DNA of 64,000 nt from Candidatus Gastranaerophilales bacterium (GCA_944325605.1 CALVAX010000001.1:62001-126000), one strand, 5' to 3'; positions 24,271 through 33,463 are shown, counted from the stretch's first letter. The notes: generated by a model not told the origin, from the sequence alone. Numbers and translations are program-made.

Positions 24271-24624
24271 CTACATACCTTTTTCAATTAATCCGCTTAT
24301 GTTGTCAAGAGCAATGTTTATTTTGTTTATGTGCGAAGTTACCTGCCGCATGTTTTTGAGGAAATTTTTCAGGTCATTTCTATCCTGACGTGAGTATTTA
24401 TCGAAAATTTCAGGAGAATATTTGATAAACAGCGCGACTTCAGCCGCAAGCTGAAACATAAGAACAGACACAACATACTGCGGACCGAAATCTGTAAAAA
24501 TCCTCTTCTGAACATAACTGAAAGATCTTAATTTAAGATAATTTACGTCAAAAAACCGTTTGTATCTTTTTTTAATTTCTTCGTAGGCGGTTCCTGTAAT
24601 ACTTTCTGTCATAAATTTCTCCAA
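24271..24624 (-). CDS. Small helical protein (four-helix-bundle-like), unknown function
   Basis: This 117-residue protein has amphipathic helices (AYEEIKKRYKRFFDVNYLK, QYVSVLMFQLAAEVALFIK, LKNFLKNMRQVTSHINKIN). It starts MTESITGT if the first Met set (MEKF) is skipped; ribosome site TTGGAG precedes the first ATG at 24624, which I keep. No family recognised. It is divergent from the small XRE gene at 24694, with two palindromes between them. Confidence 0.55.
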   Translation of the reverse strand: MEKFMTESITGTAYEEIKKRYKRFFDVNYLKLRSFSYVQKRIFTDFGPQYVVSVLMFQLAAEVALFIKYSPEIFDKYSRQDRNDLKNFLKNMRQVTSHINKINIALDNISGLIEKGM

Positions 24625-24642
24625 AATAATTTATTTAATTTT

Positions 24643-24701
24643 CATTGAGAAATCTCAATGATTTTATATTTATTGTATTGCATAATAACAATAATGCAAT
24701 A
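24643..24701. promoter_or_regulatory. Two palindromes between divergent genes, one over the XRE start codon
   Basis: CATTGAGA-AA-TCTCAATG (24643-24660) is a perfect 8-bp palindrome. TATTGCAT (24676-24683) and ATGCAATA (24694-24701) form a second perfect repeat whose right arm contains the XRE start codon. Binding by the XRE product would block its own leaderless start; this is inferred. Confidence 0.5.
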
Positions 24702-24909
24702 TGATAACCTTGGAAAATTTATAAAACTTAAAAGAGAAAAAGCAGGTTTATCTTTAAATAAACTTGCAAATACTGCAGGGATTGATCCTGCAATTCTTTC
24801 AAGAATTGAAAACCAGAAACAGGGGATTAAAATTAACATTATTAAAGATATTGCATCTGTCTTTGAGCAGACACCGGCTGAGTTTTTACTTGAATTTGAA
24901 AAGATATAA
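24694..24909 (+). CDS. Minimal XRE-family regulator
   Basis: This 71-residue protein is just an HTH_3 domain (LGKFIKLKREKAGLSLNKL, then GIDPAILSRIENQKQGIKIN) with a short tail. The start at 24694 is chosen because the frame upstream gives an unlikely hydrophobic lead. CATAAT ends 7 nt before this ATG and no ribosome site is seen, so the mRNA may be leaderless. The right half of a palindrome includes the start, which fits autoregulation. Confidence 0.8.
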   Translation: MQYDNLGKFIKLKREKAGLSLNKLANTAGIDPAILSRIENQKQGIKINIIKDIASVFEQTPAEFLLEFEKI

Positions 24910-25064
24910 AACTGATTAAAAGCAAGGTTCCAATTCAACATTCAACGAAATACAACAGCTGGCAGGCCGGATTTGCCAATCCGCCAACAAACAGACAAGC
25001 CTGGTTGAACTTTAACCCTGCTGAAAACTTGTCCTTATATACAAACAGAACCGTAAAACTCTGT

Positions 25065-25658
25065 CTAGTCTAAATAGAACACCGTAATAACTTTGTGTCC
25101 TTCTTCTGCGTACTGAACAGCATTGTGAAGGGTTTTGCTGGTGTGGGAAAGGAAGCAGATAAGCTGGTTGCAGTCGTCGATAATTTCCCTGTTGCATACA
25201 CGTGAAGCGTCAGCAAGTGTCATCATCGCGCGGTCTGCGTGCTCAATGATGTTTGGCACACCGATAAGCTGATCCTGAACGTCGCTCGGCTGCTGGCCGA
25301 TTGTCTGCGGAAGAATAACTTTAAGTTTATCAGGATTAGCTTTCATTGCCCCGCGGATTGCTGCGGCGTTTGTACCGGAGGAACCGCCTGATGTGATAAT
25401 TGTATTTCCCTGACGGACAAGCGCTGTTGCAAGGGTTTCAATCATCTGCTGGTGTGTAATCGGAAGGTTGCGGCTGCCGATAATTGCGATTTTTTTGGCA
25501 GACTGTCTTATTGTTGCAAGCTCCTGAGCCAGTTCGTCAACAGTGTTCGGCGAATCAACGTTTACTGTATCCATATCATCTATCGGAACCATAATTGACG
25601 GTTTTTCATCATTACCTTTTTCGCCTGCGTCCAATAAAATTTCTTCTACATCTGCCAT
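25065..25658 (-). CDS. DprA/SLOG-type Rossmann protein
   Basis: This 197-residue protein has an N-terminal acidic extension (residues 1-55) followed by an SLOG domain: KKIAIIGSRNLPITHQQMIE, TIITSGGSSGTNAAAIRGA, LKVILPQTIGQQPSD. GSR and the Gly-rich SGGSSG match DprA/Smf and related nucleotide-binding proteins. It is shorter than true DprA (about 300 residues) and lacks the C-terminal winged helix. DprA loads RecA on incoming DNA; other SLOG proteins sense nucleotides. Its position upstream of a divergent helicase gene suggests DNA metabolism, but the role is uncertain. Confidence 0.75.
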   Translation of the reverse strand: MADVEEILLDAGEKGNDEKPSIMVPIDDMDTVNVDSPNTVDELAQELATIRQSAKKIAIIGSRNLPITHQQMIETLATALVRQGNTIITSGGSSGTNAAAIRGAMKANPDKLKVILPQTIGQQPSDVQDQLIGVPNIIEHADRAMMTLADASRVCNREIIDDCNQLICFLSHTSKTLHNAVQYAEEGHKVITVFYLD

Positions 25659-25753
25659 TTTTCCTACTTTCTGAGATAAATCACAATTGCAATAAATATT
25701 TTTTTCAAGTATGCTGATTATAACACAAAAATTTAATTTTGGGAATAGGGAGA

Positions 25754-28303
25754 ATGGAAAATCTACTTGAAAATCTTAACAAGGAGCAGAAAGAAGCTGT
25801 TCAAACAGTAAAAGGCCCGCTATTGATACTGGCAGGCGCCGGCAGCGGAAAGACAAAAGTTTTAACAACAAGGATTGCATATCTTGTGCGTCAGGGCGTG
25901 CGTCCGAAGGACATTTTAGCCGTAACATTTACCAACAAAGCCGCAAAAGAAATGAAAGAACGTCTTGGAAATATCTTAGGCGAAAATACCGTAAAGTTTA
26001 TGTGGGTCGGAACTTTCCACGGAATCTGCGGGCGGATTTTAAGGGAAAACATCGACAACTACAACTTCCAGTCAGGCAAAAAGCTGGATAAGAATTTCTC
26101 TATCTATGACGAAACCGACAGCGTTGCGGTGATTAAGCAGGCTATCAAAAAACTCAACCTTGATGATAAAGTTTATGCGCCAAAGCTTGTAAAAACCGTT
26201 ATTTCAAACGCTAAAAACAAAATGCAGGACGCATATACATTTGCGACATTTGCAAGAGATTTCAAATCCCAGAAGATTGCATCAATTTACGAGGAATATG
26301 AAAACACCCTCAATAACAACAACGCAATCGACTTTGACGATATGCTTATGCTGACCGTGAAACTTCTTGAACAAAACGCACAGGTTAGAGAATATTACTT
26401 CAACAGGTTTAAGCATATTCTTGTCGACGAGTATCAGGACACAAACCTTGCGCAGTACAGGCTGGTCAAAATGCTTTATACAAACAACCTGACAGAAGTT
26501 CCGGCAGAAAGGTCTTTGTGCGTTGTAGGCGATGTAGACCAGTCTATTTACAGCTGGAGAGGCGCGGATTATACGATTATTCTGAACTTCCAGAAGGATT
26601 TTAAAAACACAAAAGTAATTAAACTTGAACAAAATTACCGCTCGACCGCAAATATTCTGAATGTTGCAAACGCGATTATTGAAAATAATACAGAGCGGGT
26701 GGACAAAGTTCTATATTCAAACAAAGGCGAAGGCGAAAAAATAGACTATTATGAGGCGCAGGACGAAGCGGACGAAGCAAACTTCATCGTAAGCCGTATC
26801 AAACAGGATTCCGGCGGCGACTACAACCGCTTTGCAATTCTTTACCGCACAAACTCACAATCCCGTGCACTTGAAGAAGCCTGCATGGCAGCGTCGGTTC
26901 CGTATAGAATTTACGGAGGCTTAAAATTCTACGACCGCAAAGAAATTAAAGACATAATTGCATATTTAAAACTAATCTACAACACGGACGACAGCCAGAG
27001 CTTCCGCCGTATCGTGAATGTTCCGAAGCGTGCAATCGGCGACACAACAGTTAAAAACCTGCAGGATTACGCGGACAAATTCGACATTTCACTTTTTGCG
27101 GCAGCAGAAAGGATTGATGAAAACAACGAAATTCCGCCAAGAACCCGCTCTAAAATCAAAGATTTTGCACAGTTGATTTTGAAATTCAAAGATGTTCAAA
27201 AAAATTATTCTTTGCAGGAATTTGTGACGCTCGTAATCGAAAAAACAGGCTATCTTGCAGAACTTCAGGCGCAAAACACCCCGGAAAGCGAAGCGGATAT
27301 CGAAAACCTGCAGGAACTTGTAAATGTAGCGGGTGAATTTGTGCCTGAGGACAGCGACAATATCTTAGGCGAATTTCTCCAGCAGGTAGCCCTTGTATCG
27401 GACACTGACAACCTTGACAACATCGCAAACAACGTTACCCTGATGACTTTACACTCAGCAAAAGGTCTTGAGTTTCCGGTAGTATTTCTTGCCGGCTGTG
27501 ACGAAGGGGTTTTCCCGCACCAGAGAACGTTTAATGTGCCTTCTGAAATGGAAGAAGAAAGAAGATTGATGTATGTAGGCGTCACCCGCGCAGAAGAAAA
27601 ACTCTACCTGACTTCCGCCAAACGCCGCCAGATGTGGGGGGAATACAAATATTACAACCCTTCAAGATTTATTGAAGAAATTCCGCGCCAGCTTCTGGAA
27701 ACAACCTCATTTGAAGGCTCCACAAGCGGCTCATCGACTTTCCAGAATGCCGTCACAAAAGCAAAAACCGGAAAATCCGACTACAATTACGCAGCAGCGC
27801 AGGCTGACAGCTACGGTTACGTCAAACCCTCAAGCGGATTTGGCAAAGGTTTCGTCGCCCCGACAAAAGGGCTTGCCTCAGGAGGCAAAACAACATCCTC
27901 AAATACATCACAAACCCAAAAGCAATCTTACGGAAACTACAGGCAGCCGCAAAGAACACCATCCCGCACAATTTTAGTCAAAAACAAAGTCAACAAGGAA
28001 CGTGATGAGGAAAAGGTTAAGGAATTCTTTAAAGACAACGCTATAAAACGAATGCTTGAAGAACGCAACAAACAGGCAGTCGAACAGCAGAAAAAAGAAC
28101 AGGAAAAAATAGAAAAAGAACAGAGCACGCCGGTTGTTGAATATGTTTTCAATGAAGGAGAACGGGTTTTCCACGAAAAACTCGGAATCGGGCATATCAA
28201 AGAAGTTATTCAGGTGGGTGAAAGCATGATGTACACGATTGACTTCGGTAAGCAGGGAGTCAAAGCCATGGATGCGGCGTACGCTAAGTTGAAGAAGTTT
28301 TAA
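25754..28303 (+). CDS. pcrA: UvrD/PcrA-type superfamily 1A DNA helicase
   Basis: This is an 849-residue 3'-5' DNA helicase of repair and replication. Motif I is AGAGSGKTKVL near residue 29, motif II VDEYQDTN, motif III SWRGADY, motif IV LEQNYRST, motif V TLHSAKGLEFPVV and motif VI YVGVTRAEEKLYL. A low-complexity Ser/Lys/Gln linker (about 640-740) leads to a Tudor-like C-terminal RNA-polymerase-binding fold (NEGERVFHEKLGIGHIKEV). The ATG at 25754 (MENLLENLNKEQKEA) matches family starts; a TTG at 25739 in frame has no ribosome site. Confidence 0.95.
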   Translation: MENLLENLNKEQKEAVQTVKGPLLILAGAGSGKTKVLTTRIAYLVRQGVRPKDILAVTFTNKAAKEMKERLGNILGENTVKFMWVGTFHGICGRILRENIDNYNFQSGKKLDKNFSIYDETDSVAVIKQAIKKLNLDDKVYAPKLVKTVISNAKNKMQDAYTFATFARDFKSQKIASIYEEYENTLNNNNAIDFDDMLMLTVKLLEQNAQVREYYFNRFKHILVDEYQDTNLAQYRLVKMLYTNNLTEVPAERSLCVVGDVDQSIYSWRGADYTIILNFQKDFKNTKVIKLEQNYRSTANILNVANAIIENNTERVDKVLYSNKGEGEKIDYYEAQDEADEANFIVSRIKQDSGGDYNRFAILYRTNSQSRALEEACMAASVPYRIYGGLKFYDRKEIKDIIAYLKLIYNTDDSQSFRRIVNVPKRAIGDTTVKNLQDYADKFDISLFAAAERIDENNEIPPRTRSKIKDFAQLILKFKDVQKNYSLQEFVTLVIEKTGYLAELQAQNTPESEADIENLQELVNVAGEFVPEDSDNILGEFLQQVALVSDTDNLDNIANNVTLMTLHSAKGLEFPVVFLAGCDEGVFPHQRTFNVPSEMEEERRLMYVGVTRAEEKLYLTSAKRRQMWGEYKYYNPSRFIEEIPRQLLETTSFEGSTSGSSTFQNAVTKAKTGKSDYNYAAAQADSYGYVKPSSGFGKGFVAPTKGLASGGKTTSSNTSQTQKQSYGNYRQPQRTPSRTILVKNKVNKERDEEKVKEFFKDNAIKRMLEERNKQAVEQQKKEQEKIEKEQSTPVVEYVFNEGERVFHEKLGIGHIKEVIQVGESMMYTIDFGKQGVKAMDAAYAKLKKF

Positions 28304-28491
28304 ATTATATTCAATATTACTGCCTTAACTGCAGCTTCCGTTTTGTTTTTAGCGGATAATTTTTTTATGCAGTTCTGCAGTTGTTTATGAACTTTAAATT
28401 TCGAAATATAAAGGATTTCGCTGATTTCTTTCTGCGTTTTACCTTCAGATAAAAATTTTAATATTTGTATTTGTTGTTCACTTAGTAACAT
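28300..28491 (-). CDS. Stand-alone LuxR/GerE-type HTH protein
   Basis: This 63-residue protein is a GerE-type HTH (LLSEQQIQILKFLSEGKTQK, then SEILYISKFKVHKQLQNCI) plus a short helix. The ribosome site AAGGAAA precedes the ATG. It overlaps the end of the helicase gene by 4 nt on the opposite strand. Like 17914 and 34318 it has no sensor domain. Confidence 0.78.
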   Translation of the reverse strand: MLLSEQQIQILKFLSEGKTQKEISEILYISKFKVHKQLQNCIKKLSAKNKTEAAVKAVILNII

Positions 28492-28553
28492 ATTTTCCTT
28501 TTTAATATAGTTCTACGAAATAATACCACTATATAGAATTATATTTTACTTAA

Positions 28554-28577
28554 TTGATATTATTATGTCAATATCAA
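28554..28577. promoter_or_regulatory. Operator-like inverted repeat upstream of the XRE gene at 28593
   Basis: TTGATATT (28554-28561) and AATATCAA (28570-28577) are perfect 8-bp arms, 8-nt spacer, ending 15 nt before the ATG. A TATACT box (28584-28589) follows. Likely autoregulatory site; inferred. Confidence 0.45.
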
Positions 28578-28592
28578 CAAAGTTATACTAAT

Positions 28593-28823
28593 ATGAACAT
28601 CAACGAACAAATCGCAAACAGAATATTCCAGCTCAGGAAAGAAAAATCTCTCACTGCAGAAAAACTTGCCTGGACTGCCGATTTGTCCAAAAGTTGTGTA
28701 AGTTATGCCGAAAAAGGCCAGAAGGATATAAAAATTTCTACAATAAATTCTATTTGTAATGCTCTTGATATTACGTTATCGGAATTTTTCAGCGTTTTTA
28801 AAACCAAAATAGACAGTGATTAA
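28593..28823 (+). CDS. Minimal XRE-family regulator
   Basis: This 76-residue protein is an HTH_3 domain (IANRIFQLRKEKSLTAEKL, then DLSKSCVSYAEKGQKDIKI) with a short C-terminal helix. The ATG at 28593 is preferred over 28554, whose extra residues would be encoded by the palindrome itself. No ribosome site is visible. It converges on the broken pilin gene, overlapping its end by 4 nt. Confidence 0.78.
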   Translation: MNINEQIANRIFQLRKEKSLTAEKLAWTADLSKSCVSYAEKGQKDIKISTINSICNALDITLSEFFSVFKTKIDSD

Positions 28824-29318
28824 TACGAAATTTTGTCCTCTCTGAGGACTTTTGCAGCACAGTCTATTCCGGTATAATCATAAGAAGCATCTGCTGATTG
28901 TGTACACCTTGCAGAATCATTATCGCGTCCTGCAGGCAAAACAGTGTTATGCTCAACATCCAGCAAAAATGAAAAAATGTCACGGCCGAACTGATTAGGA
29001 TTTTTTTCGCCGTTTACATCAACAAAAAACACCAGAACAGGCCCTTTAATATCAACTCCAAATTCACTTTTTGGACTGGAAAAGACGTCAAAAGTCACTG
29101 TCATCCCGTCTTCGAGCCTAATTGCAACAGAGTTTATGCCCAAAATTCCACTACTAGAATACCATCTAAACTTGTTTCCCTTTAAATCTGTCACCTCATT
29201 TACCCAGCAGCCGGTTTCTCTCTTTAATCAACGCAGGCAGGGTCATGGCCGCCACAATACCTATTATACCGATAGTTATTAATACTTCCGCTAAAGTAAA
29301 CGCCAATTTTTTAAACAT
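28820..29318 (-). pseudogene. Broken type IV pilin / pseudopilin-like gene
   Basis: A 40-codon ORF (29196-29318, ribosome site AGGAG) encodes a class III prepilin signal and helix, FTLAEVLITIGIIGIVAAM, and then stops (TGA at 29196-29198). One base later a GTG (29192-29194) opens a second frame of 124 codons to 28820. It encodes a pilin-like C-terminal part (RWYSSSGILGINSVAIRLED, LVFFVDVNGEKNPNQFGRD) with two Cys near the end. The two halves are in different frames and the usual middle of about 80 residues is missing, so this is most likely an internal deletion with frameshift. Coupled translation of two pieces cannot be excluded. Confidence 0.65.
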
Positions 29319-29362
29319 TTAATCGAACTCCTGAATATAATTATCTAAGATATATTTATGGA

Positions 29363-29596
29363 ATGAAAAATGAATATATTTTACAAAAAGACAATGTAAG
29401 AAATGTAGTTAAGCTCCTGACTGCTTTTGAAGGCAAAACCCTCACACGGCTCAAGGTCGATATTAATCACAAGTTTAGCAAGTCGGATTCTCTGGAAAAC
29501 CTTACAAATAAACTAAGAAACGGCACCGTCAGAGTAAACGAACTGCTGGAAATTTTTGATGTTCTGGGATATGAAATGCTTGTCAGAAAAAAATAA
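29363..29596 (+). CDS. Small HTH-like protein
   Basis: This 77-residue basic protein has a pattern that fits a small repressor-type HTH (LTAFEGKTLTRLKVDINHKF, SDSLENLTNKLRNGTVRVNE) ending LLEIFDVLGYEMLVRKK, close to LLM-type phage/antitoxin repressors. TATATT (29351-29356) ends 6 nt before the ATG with no ribosome site, so the message may be leaderless. DNA binding is inferred. Confidence 0.55.
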   Translation: MKNEYILQKDNVRNVVKLLTAFEGKTLTRLKVDINHKFSKSDSLENLTNKLRNGTVRVNELLEIFDVLGYEMLVRKK

Positions 29597-29628
29597 ACTG
29601 CAATAATTTAATGTTTATGCCGGCGCTC

Positions 29629-30207
29629 TTAGCCGCTGACATCATTTTGCAGAAGAAAATCAAAAATCCCTTCATTATACCTGCTATCAACGGCACTGAA
29701 AGGCAAAACCGTTCCGCCAAGCTCTTTTTCAACTTTTTTTATCACATTCAAAGTCTTGCTCTTCGGCACGTAATCCATTTTGGTTAAAACCGTTATTACT
29801 GGCAGATTGTAAGCTTTCACCCACTCCCGCATCTGAAAATCGTTCTTCTGGATGTCATGGCGTGCGTCGATTAGTTGAATCAGGGATTTAATCTGCCCTC
29901 TTTTCAACAAATATTCTTCCAGATACTTCTGCCATCTGTTCTGCGCTTCTTTAGAAACTTTCGCATAGCCGTAGCCAGGCAAATCTGCTATCGTAAATTT
30001 ATCAGAAAAATTGAAAAAATTTATAAGACGGGTTTTGCCGGGAGTGTTTGAGGTTTTGGCAAGCTTCTTCTGGTTTGCAAGACCGTTTATAAAAGAGCTT
30101 TTCCCGACGTTTGACCGCCCCAAAAGCGGATACTCCGGCAGACTAAAATCAGGACACTGACTCAGCTTTTCGGCACTTATTATAAATTTAGCCTGTAAAA
30201 ATTTCAT
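29629..30207 (-). CDS. engB: Ribosome biogenesis GTPase EngB/YsxC
   Basis: This 192-residue GTPase acts in assembly of the large ribosomal subunit. G1 is GRSNVGKSSFING, G2 lies in NTPGKTRLINFF, G3 is DLPGYGYAKVS, G4 TKMDYVPKS and G5 FSAVDSR. The length is typical. The ribosome site CAGGAG precedes the ATG. Upstream on the same strand is a small hypothetical gene 29 nt away. Confidence 0.96.
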   Translation of the reverse strand: MKFLQAKFIISAEKLSQCPDFSLPEYPLLGRSNVGKSSFINGLANQKKLAKTSNTPGKTRLINFFNFSDKFTIADLPGYGYAKVSKEAQNRWQKYLEEYLLKRGQIKSLIQLIDARHDIQKNDFQMREWVKAYNLPVITVLTKMDYVPKSKTLNVIKKVEKELGGTVLPFSAVDSRYNEGIFDFLLQNDVSG

Positions 30208-30235
30208 ATATTCTCCTGATTATGTCTGAATACCG

Positions 30236-30499
30236 TTACTTTGCAGAAAGGGCTTTTTCCTGCTGCTCTTTCAGACGCCGTTTAAATAAGACCGTCTGAA
30301 AAAGATTGTACATTTTTTCGTTGTTCACAACAGTAATCTGGGTTTTATCATCCAGAAAATCAACGTTTACGGCCTTCTGGTTAAAAATATTTGTTTCCAG
30401 ATGTACAATCTGAAACAAACCTACTTTTAATATACTCAAAGGTTCACGCAAAAATATTTCAAATGTCTTTCTGATGTCAAATTTATTATTTTTCTGCAT
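30236..30499 (-). CDS. Small basic protein, unknown function
   Basis: This 87-residue protein, MQKNNKFDIRKTFEIFLREP through VLFKRRLKEQQEKALSAK, has a Lys/Arg/Gln-rich C-terminal helix and a beta-like middle (NVDFLDDKTQITVVNNEKMY). No family recognised. It lies 29 nt upstream of engB on the same strand and may be cotranscribed with it. Confidence 0.55.
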   Translation of the reverse strand: MQKNNKFDIRKTFEIFLREPLSILKVGLFQIVHLETNIFNQKAVNVDFLDDKTQITVVNNEKMYNLFQTVLFKRRLKEQQEKALSAK

Positions 30500-30606
30500 A
30501 GCTATTCCAGCTTAGTTCTTAAATCCGGTTAAATATCCCTAAAAATTTCTTTTATTTATTGTTTTAATCGGGTTTCGCAATATCACGAAACCCGACTTTA
30601 AATTTA

Positions 30607-32415
30607 TTACATTTTTGTTTGATATTTGCTTATACGCTTCATTATGTCTTCTCTGTCCGTTGCATTCGGGGTATAAGCAAGATACTGGTTGTAGTATTTG
30701 ATTGCGCCCTGATAGTTGCCTTCAGCTTCGTAAGACATTGCTTTAAGCTTTGCAATCGGGCCGCTGTTGTGATAGAAGTCGATTGCTCTGTTGCAGTATT
30801 CAATTGCTGATGCGTAATTCTTTTCTTTATATTGTCTTTGTGCAACGTCAAAGAATTCGTTTGATTTTGTTTCACAAAGATCAATGTATGCAAGGCTGTT
30901 TTTTGCAATTACGTTGTCCGGATCCTGCATAAGTGCTTTCTTCAAAGCCAGACGCGCAGTTCTGAACTGTTTGTTATGAACAAGAATTTCAGCAAGATAC
31001 AACTGATCGTCTACTTCATCCGCAAAGTTGATTGCATTTTCAAAAGTATAAACCGCATCTTTTTCTCTGCCTAAAGTCAGGTAAGCTTCACCCTTGATTA
31101 CACTGTCCATCAAGCTGTTTGAGGCTGCCTGAACTATGTAATTCAAGCTTTCTTTAGACATCGGAAGCTGGTGAGTCAATCTTGCAAGTTTAATTTTTGC
31201 TAGGTGAAGCTCCAAATCATCCGGAGTTCTTTCGATAGCTTTGTTAATATAATCGTAAGCAAGATAAAGTTCTTTATTAGTTGTCATGCTGTCGCTGTCG
31301 GCACGGTCTTTAGACATTTCATAATAAGTATTTGCAAGACCAATAATTGCACGGTCGCCGTATTTGCTGTCATCAAGCAATCTTGTATAATAATCAAGAG
31401 CCTGTTCGTATTTTCTTGTATGCAATGACATGTCAGCGACTCTCATAATACCGTCAACATAATTCGGGTTGATAGTCAAAACGGTCTTAAGCTGTTCCAT
31501 TGCAAATTCTTCATCGGCGCGTCTTTCGTAAATATTAGCCAGATTTACATAAGGACGTGAGTTTTCAGGTTTTACGGCAATTGCTTTTTTGAATGAGTTG
31601 ATAGCCGCAGCCTGGTTACCTTGAATCAAGTAGCATTCACCCTGTAATGTCAAAGCAGGTGAAGACATCGGGTGCATGTGAATTGAGTGGTTAAGCCAGG
31701 TCAAAGCTTTATTAAAATCACGCTGGCGGACAGCAACCTGACCTAAATGATACATTGTTGTCGGGTTATGCGAATTAAGTTTTAGAGATTTGTTAAAATA
31801 TTGTTCAGCTTCAGTAAGATTTCCTTCAATAAGTTCAAGGTTGCCTATGTTGTCATAAGCCGTAGCATATTGCGGGTTTAGCTGCAAAGCAACATTGAAA
31901 AGATCTCTGGCATCTTTTCTGTTGCCGAGTCTTAAAGTTGCAACACCCATAGCGTTGTATGCCTGATAGTAATTGCTGTCTGCATTAACTGCAGCTACAA
32001 ATTCTTTTATTGCACTTTCTATCAAGTTTCTTGTATCTCTGATATAAGTAACATCAGAAGAAGTTGTTCTCATCAAGTAAACAATACCCTGAGCATAATG
32101 AAGCTGTGCATTTTTAGGGTATTTAGGAAGCAGTCTGTCGAGTTCTTCCTGAGCCGGTGCAAGTTTGTGCTGTTTAGCTCTTGAAATACATCTTAAGGCC
32201 AGAAGTTCAATATCATCGGGCTTTTTATTTAAAAGTTCCCTGATTTTCTGGTCTGCTTCTTCATAGTGATTGTATTCTATCAGTTTTTCTATATTTGCGT
32301 AACTTTTCTGGGCTTTTGTGACTTGCGCCTGTAATTCCTGAGCAGCGAAAACATTGGATGCACATAGGATATTTGCGAAAATCATTGAAGCAATTAATAC
32401 TTTTTTACAATTCAT
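30607..32415 (-). CDS. Exported tetratricopeptide-repeat protein
   Basis: This 602-residue protein has a signal peptide (MNCKKVLIASMIFANILCAS, then NVFAAQELQ) and a solenoid of about a dozen TPR units, such as NYYQAYNAMGVATLRLGNR, YATAYDNIGNLELIEGNL, AEQYFNKSLKLNSHNPTTMY and NQAAAINSFKKAIAVKPEN. TPRs bind other proteins, so this is probably a periplasmic or surface scaffold. The ribosome site CAGGAG precedes the ATG. It is transcribed away from the Xer recombinase gene. Confidence 0.9.
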   Translation of the reverse strand: MNCKKVLIASMIFANILCASNVFAAQELQAQVTKAQKSYANIEKLIEYNHYEEADQKIRELLNKKPDDIELLALRCISRAKQHKLAPAQEELDRLLPKYPKNAQLHYAQGIVYLMRTTSSDVTYIRDTRNLIESAIKEFVAAVNADSNYYQAYNAMGVATLRLGNRKDARDLFNVALQLNPQYATAYDNIGNLELIEGNLTEAEQYFNKSLKLNSHNPTTMYHLGQVAVRQRDFNKALTWLNHSIHMHPMSSPALTLQGECYLIQGNQAAAINSFKKAIAVKPENSRPYVNLANIYERRADEEFAMEQLKTVLTINPNYVDGIMRVADMSLHTRKYEQALDYYTRLLDDSKYGDRAIIGLANTYYEMSKDRADSDSMTTNKELYLAYDYINKAIERTPDDLELHLAKIKLARLTHQLPMSKESLNYIVQAASNSLMDSVIKGEAYLTLGREKDAVYTFENAINFADEVDDQLYLAEILVHNKQFRTARLALKKALMQDPDNVIAKNSLAYIDLCETKSNEFFDVAQRQYKEKNYASAIEYCNRAIDFYHNSGPIAKLKAMSYEAEGNYQGAIKYYNQYLAYTPNATDREDIMKRISKYQTKM

Positions 32416-32517
32416 CTTTTCTCCTGCTTTACAAATTTGTTTAAAAATAAAACTTTAACTATTCTAAAACTTTCAATGTTATTGTATAATATCTTTTATA
32501 AAAAAGCAATAAGGCAA

Positions 32518-33435
32518 ATGATGGGTTTAAATTCAAGTTCAAAACAAGATTTGGAAGACTTCAGATCGTACATAATTGTCGAAAAAAATTTTTCTAAACA
32601 TACTGCAAAGGCTTATTGTACGGACATTTTAGATTTTTTACTCTGGATGGGCGAGGAGTCATGCGAAGATGTGAACTTTTCTAAAGTTAGGGAATATTTA
32701 CATTTCATACAAAAGTTTAACTACAAAAAAAATACTATTGCACGAAAAATCGCCTCAATCAGAACTTTTTATAAATATCTTTACAGAGAAAGAAAAGTCG
32801 ACTCAAATCCTGCAATGAATTTGACTTCCCCAAAACGCCCGAAATCACTGCCGAAATTCTTAACACCTGATGAGGTGGAAGAAATTTTGAATAATGTCAA
32901 AATGGATACCCCTCCAGGATTCAGAAACCGTGCCATTTTAGAGCTTCTATGGGCAACAGGAATGCGTGTTTCTGAACTCAGCGGGCTTAACTTCGGCGAT
33001 TTGAACCTTGAACATAACGAAATCAGAGTTTTCGGAAAAGGCGCAAAAGAACGAATTATCCTTGTGACAGACCGGGCAAAATCCTATCTTCAAAGATATA
33101 TTGAGTCTGCAAGAGCACTTATTCCAAAAGGATTTCCGCTGGAAGAACCCGCCGAAAGCTCCCCTGTTTTCATCAACAACACAGGCTACAGACTCCAGAC
33201 CAAAACCATCCGGAATGTAATCAATGACACAGTTGAAAAAATTGCTCTGCCCAAAAAAGTTACCCCTCACGTATTCCGGCACAGTTTCGCAACCCATTTA
33301 ATCGAAAACGGAGCCGATTTAAGGGTTGTACAGGAACTTTTGGGGCATGCCAGCATATCGAACACCCAAATTTATACACACGTTTCAACACAGCACCTGA
33401 AAGAAGTATATAACGAAGCACACCCCAGAGCATAA
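32518..33435 (+). CDS. xerC: XerC/XerD-type tyrosine recombinase
   Basis: This 305-residue recombinase resolves chromosome dimers at dif. The N-terminal SAM-like domain (LEDFRSYIIVEKNFSKHTAK) precedes the catalytic domain with Arg in ATGMRVSELSGL, Lys in FGKGAKERII, HxxR in HVFRHSFATHL, His in LGHASISNTQIY and Tyr in IYTHVS. The start at 32518 (AATAAGG upstream) gives the family length; the open frame extends 81 nt further up. XerC versus XerD cannot be settled without the partner and dif site. Confidence 0.92.
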   Translation: MMGLNSSSKQDLEDFRSYIIVEKNFSKHTAKAYCTDILDFLLWMGEESCEDVNFSKVREYLHFIQKFNYKKNTIARKIASIRTFYKYLYRERKVDSNPAMNLTSPKRPKSLPKFLTPDEVEEILNNVKMDTPPGFRNRAILELLWATGMRVSELSGLNFGDLNLEHNEIRVFGKGAKERIILVTDRAKSYLQRYIESARALIPKGFPLEEPAESSPVFINNTGYRLQTKTIRNVINDTVEKIALPKKVTPHVFRHSFATHLIENGADLRVVQELLGHASISNTQIYTHVSTQHLKEVYNEAHPRA

Positions 33436-33441
33436 AATAAA

Positions 33442-33463
33442 AGACGCTTAGTTATAAGCGTCT
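33442..33463. terminator. Bidirectional terminator between xerC and the gene at 33566
   Basis: AGACGCTT (33442-33449) pairs with AAGCGTCT (33456-33463). On the minus strand it is followed by TTTTATTTTA, on the plus strand by AAAATTTG. Confidence 0.7.

Noticed and set aside
32437-32517. Extended N-terminus of the Xer recombinase
   Set aside because: The extra residues are hydrophobic, contain the promoter-like TATAAT and have no ribosome site; the start at 32518 gives the family length.
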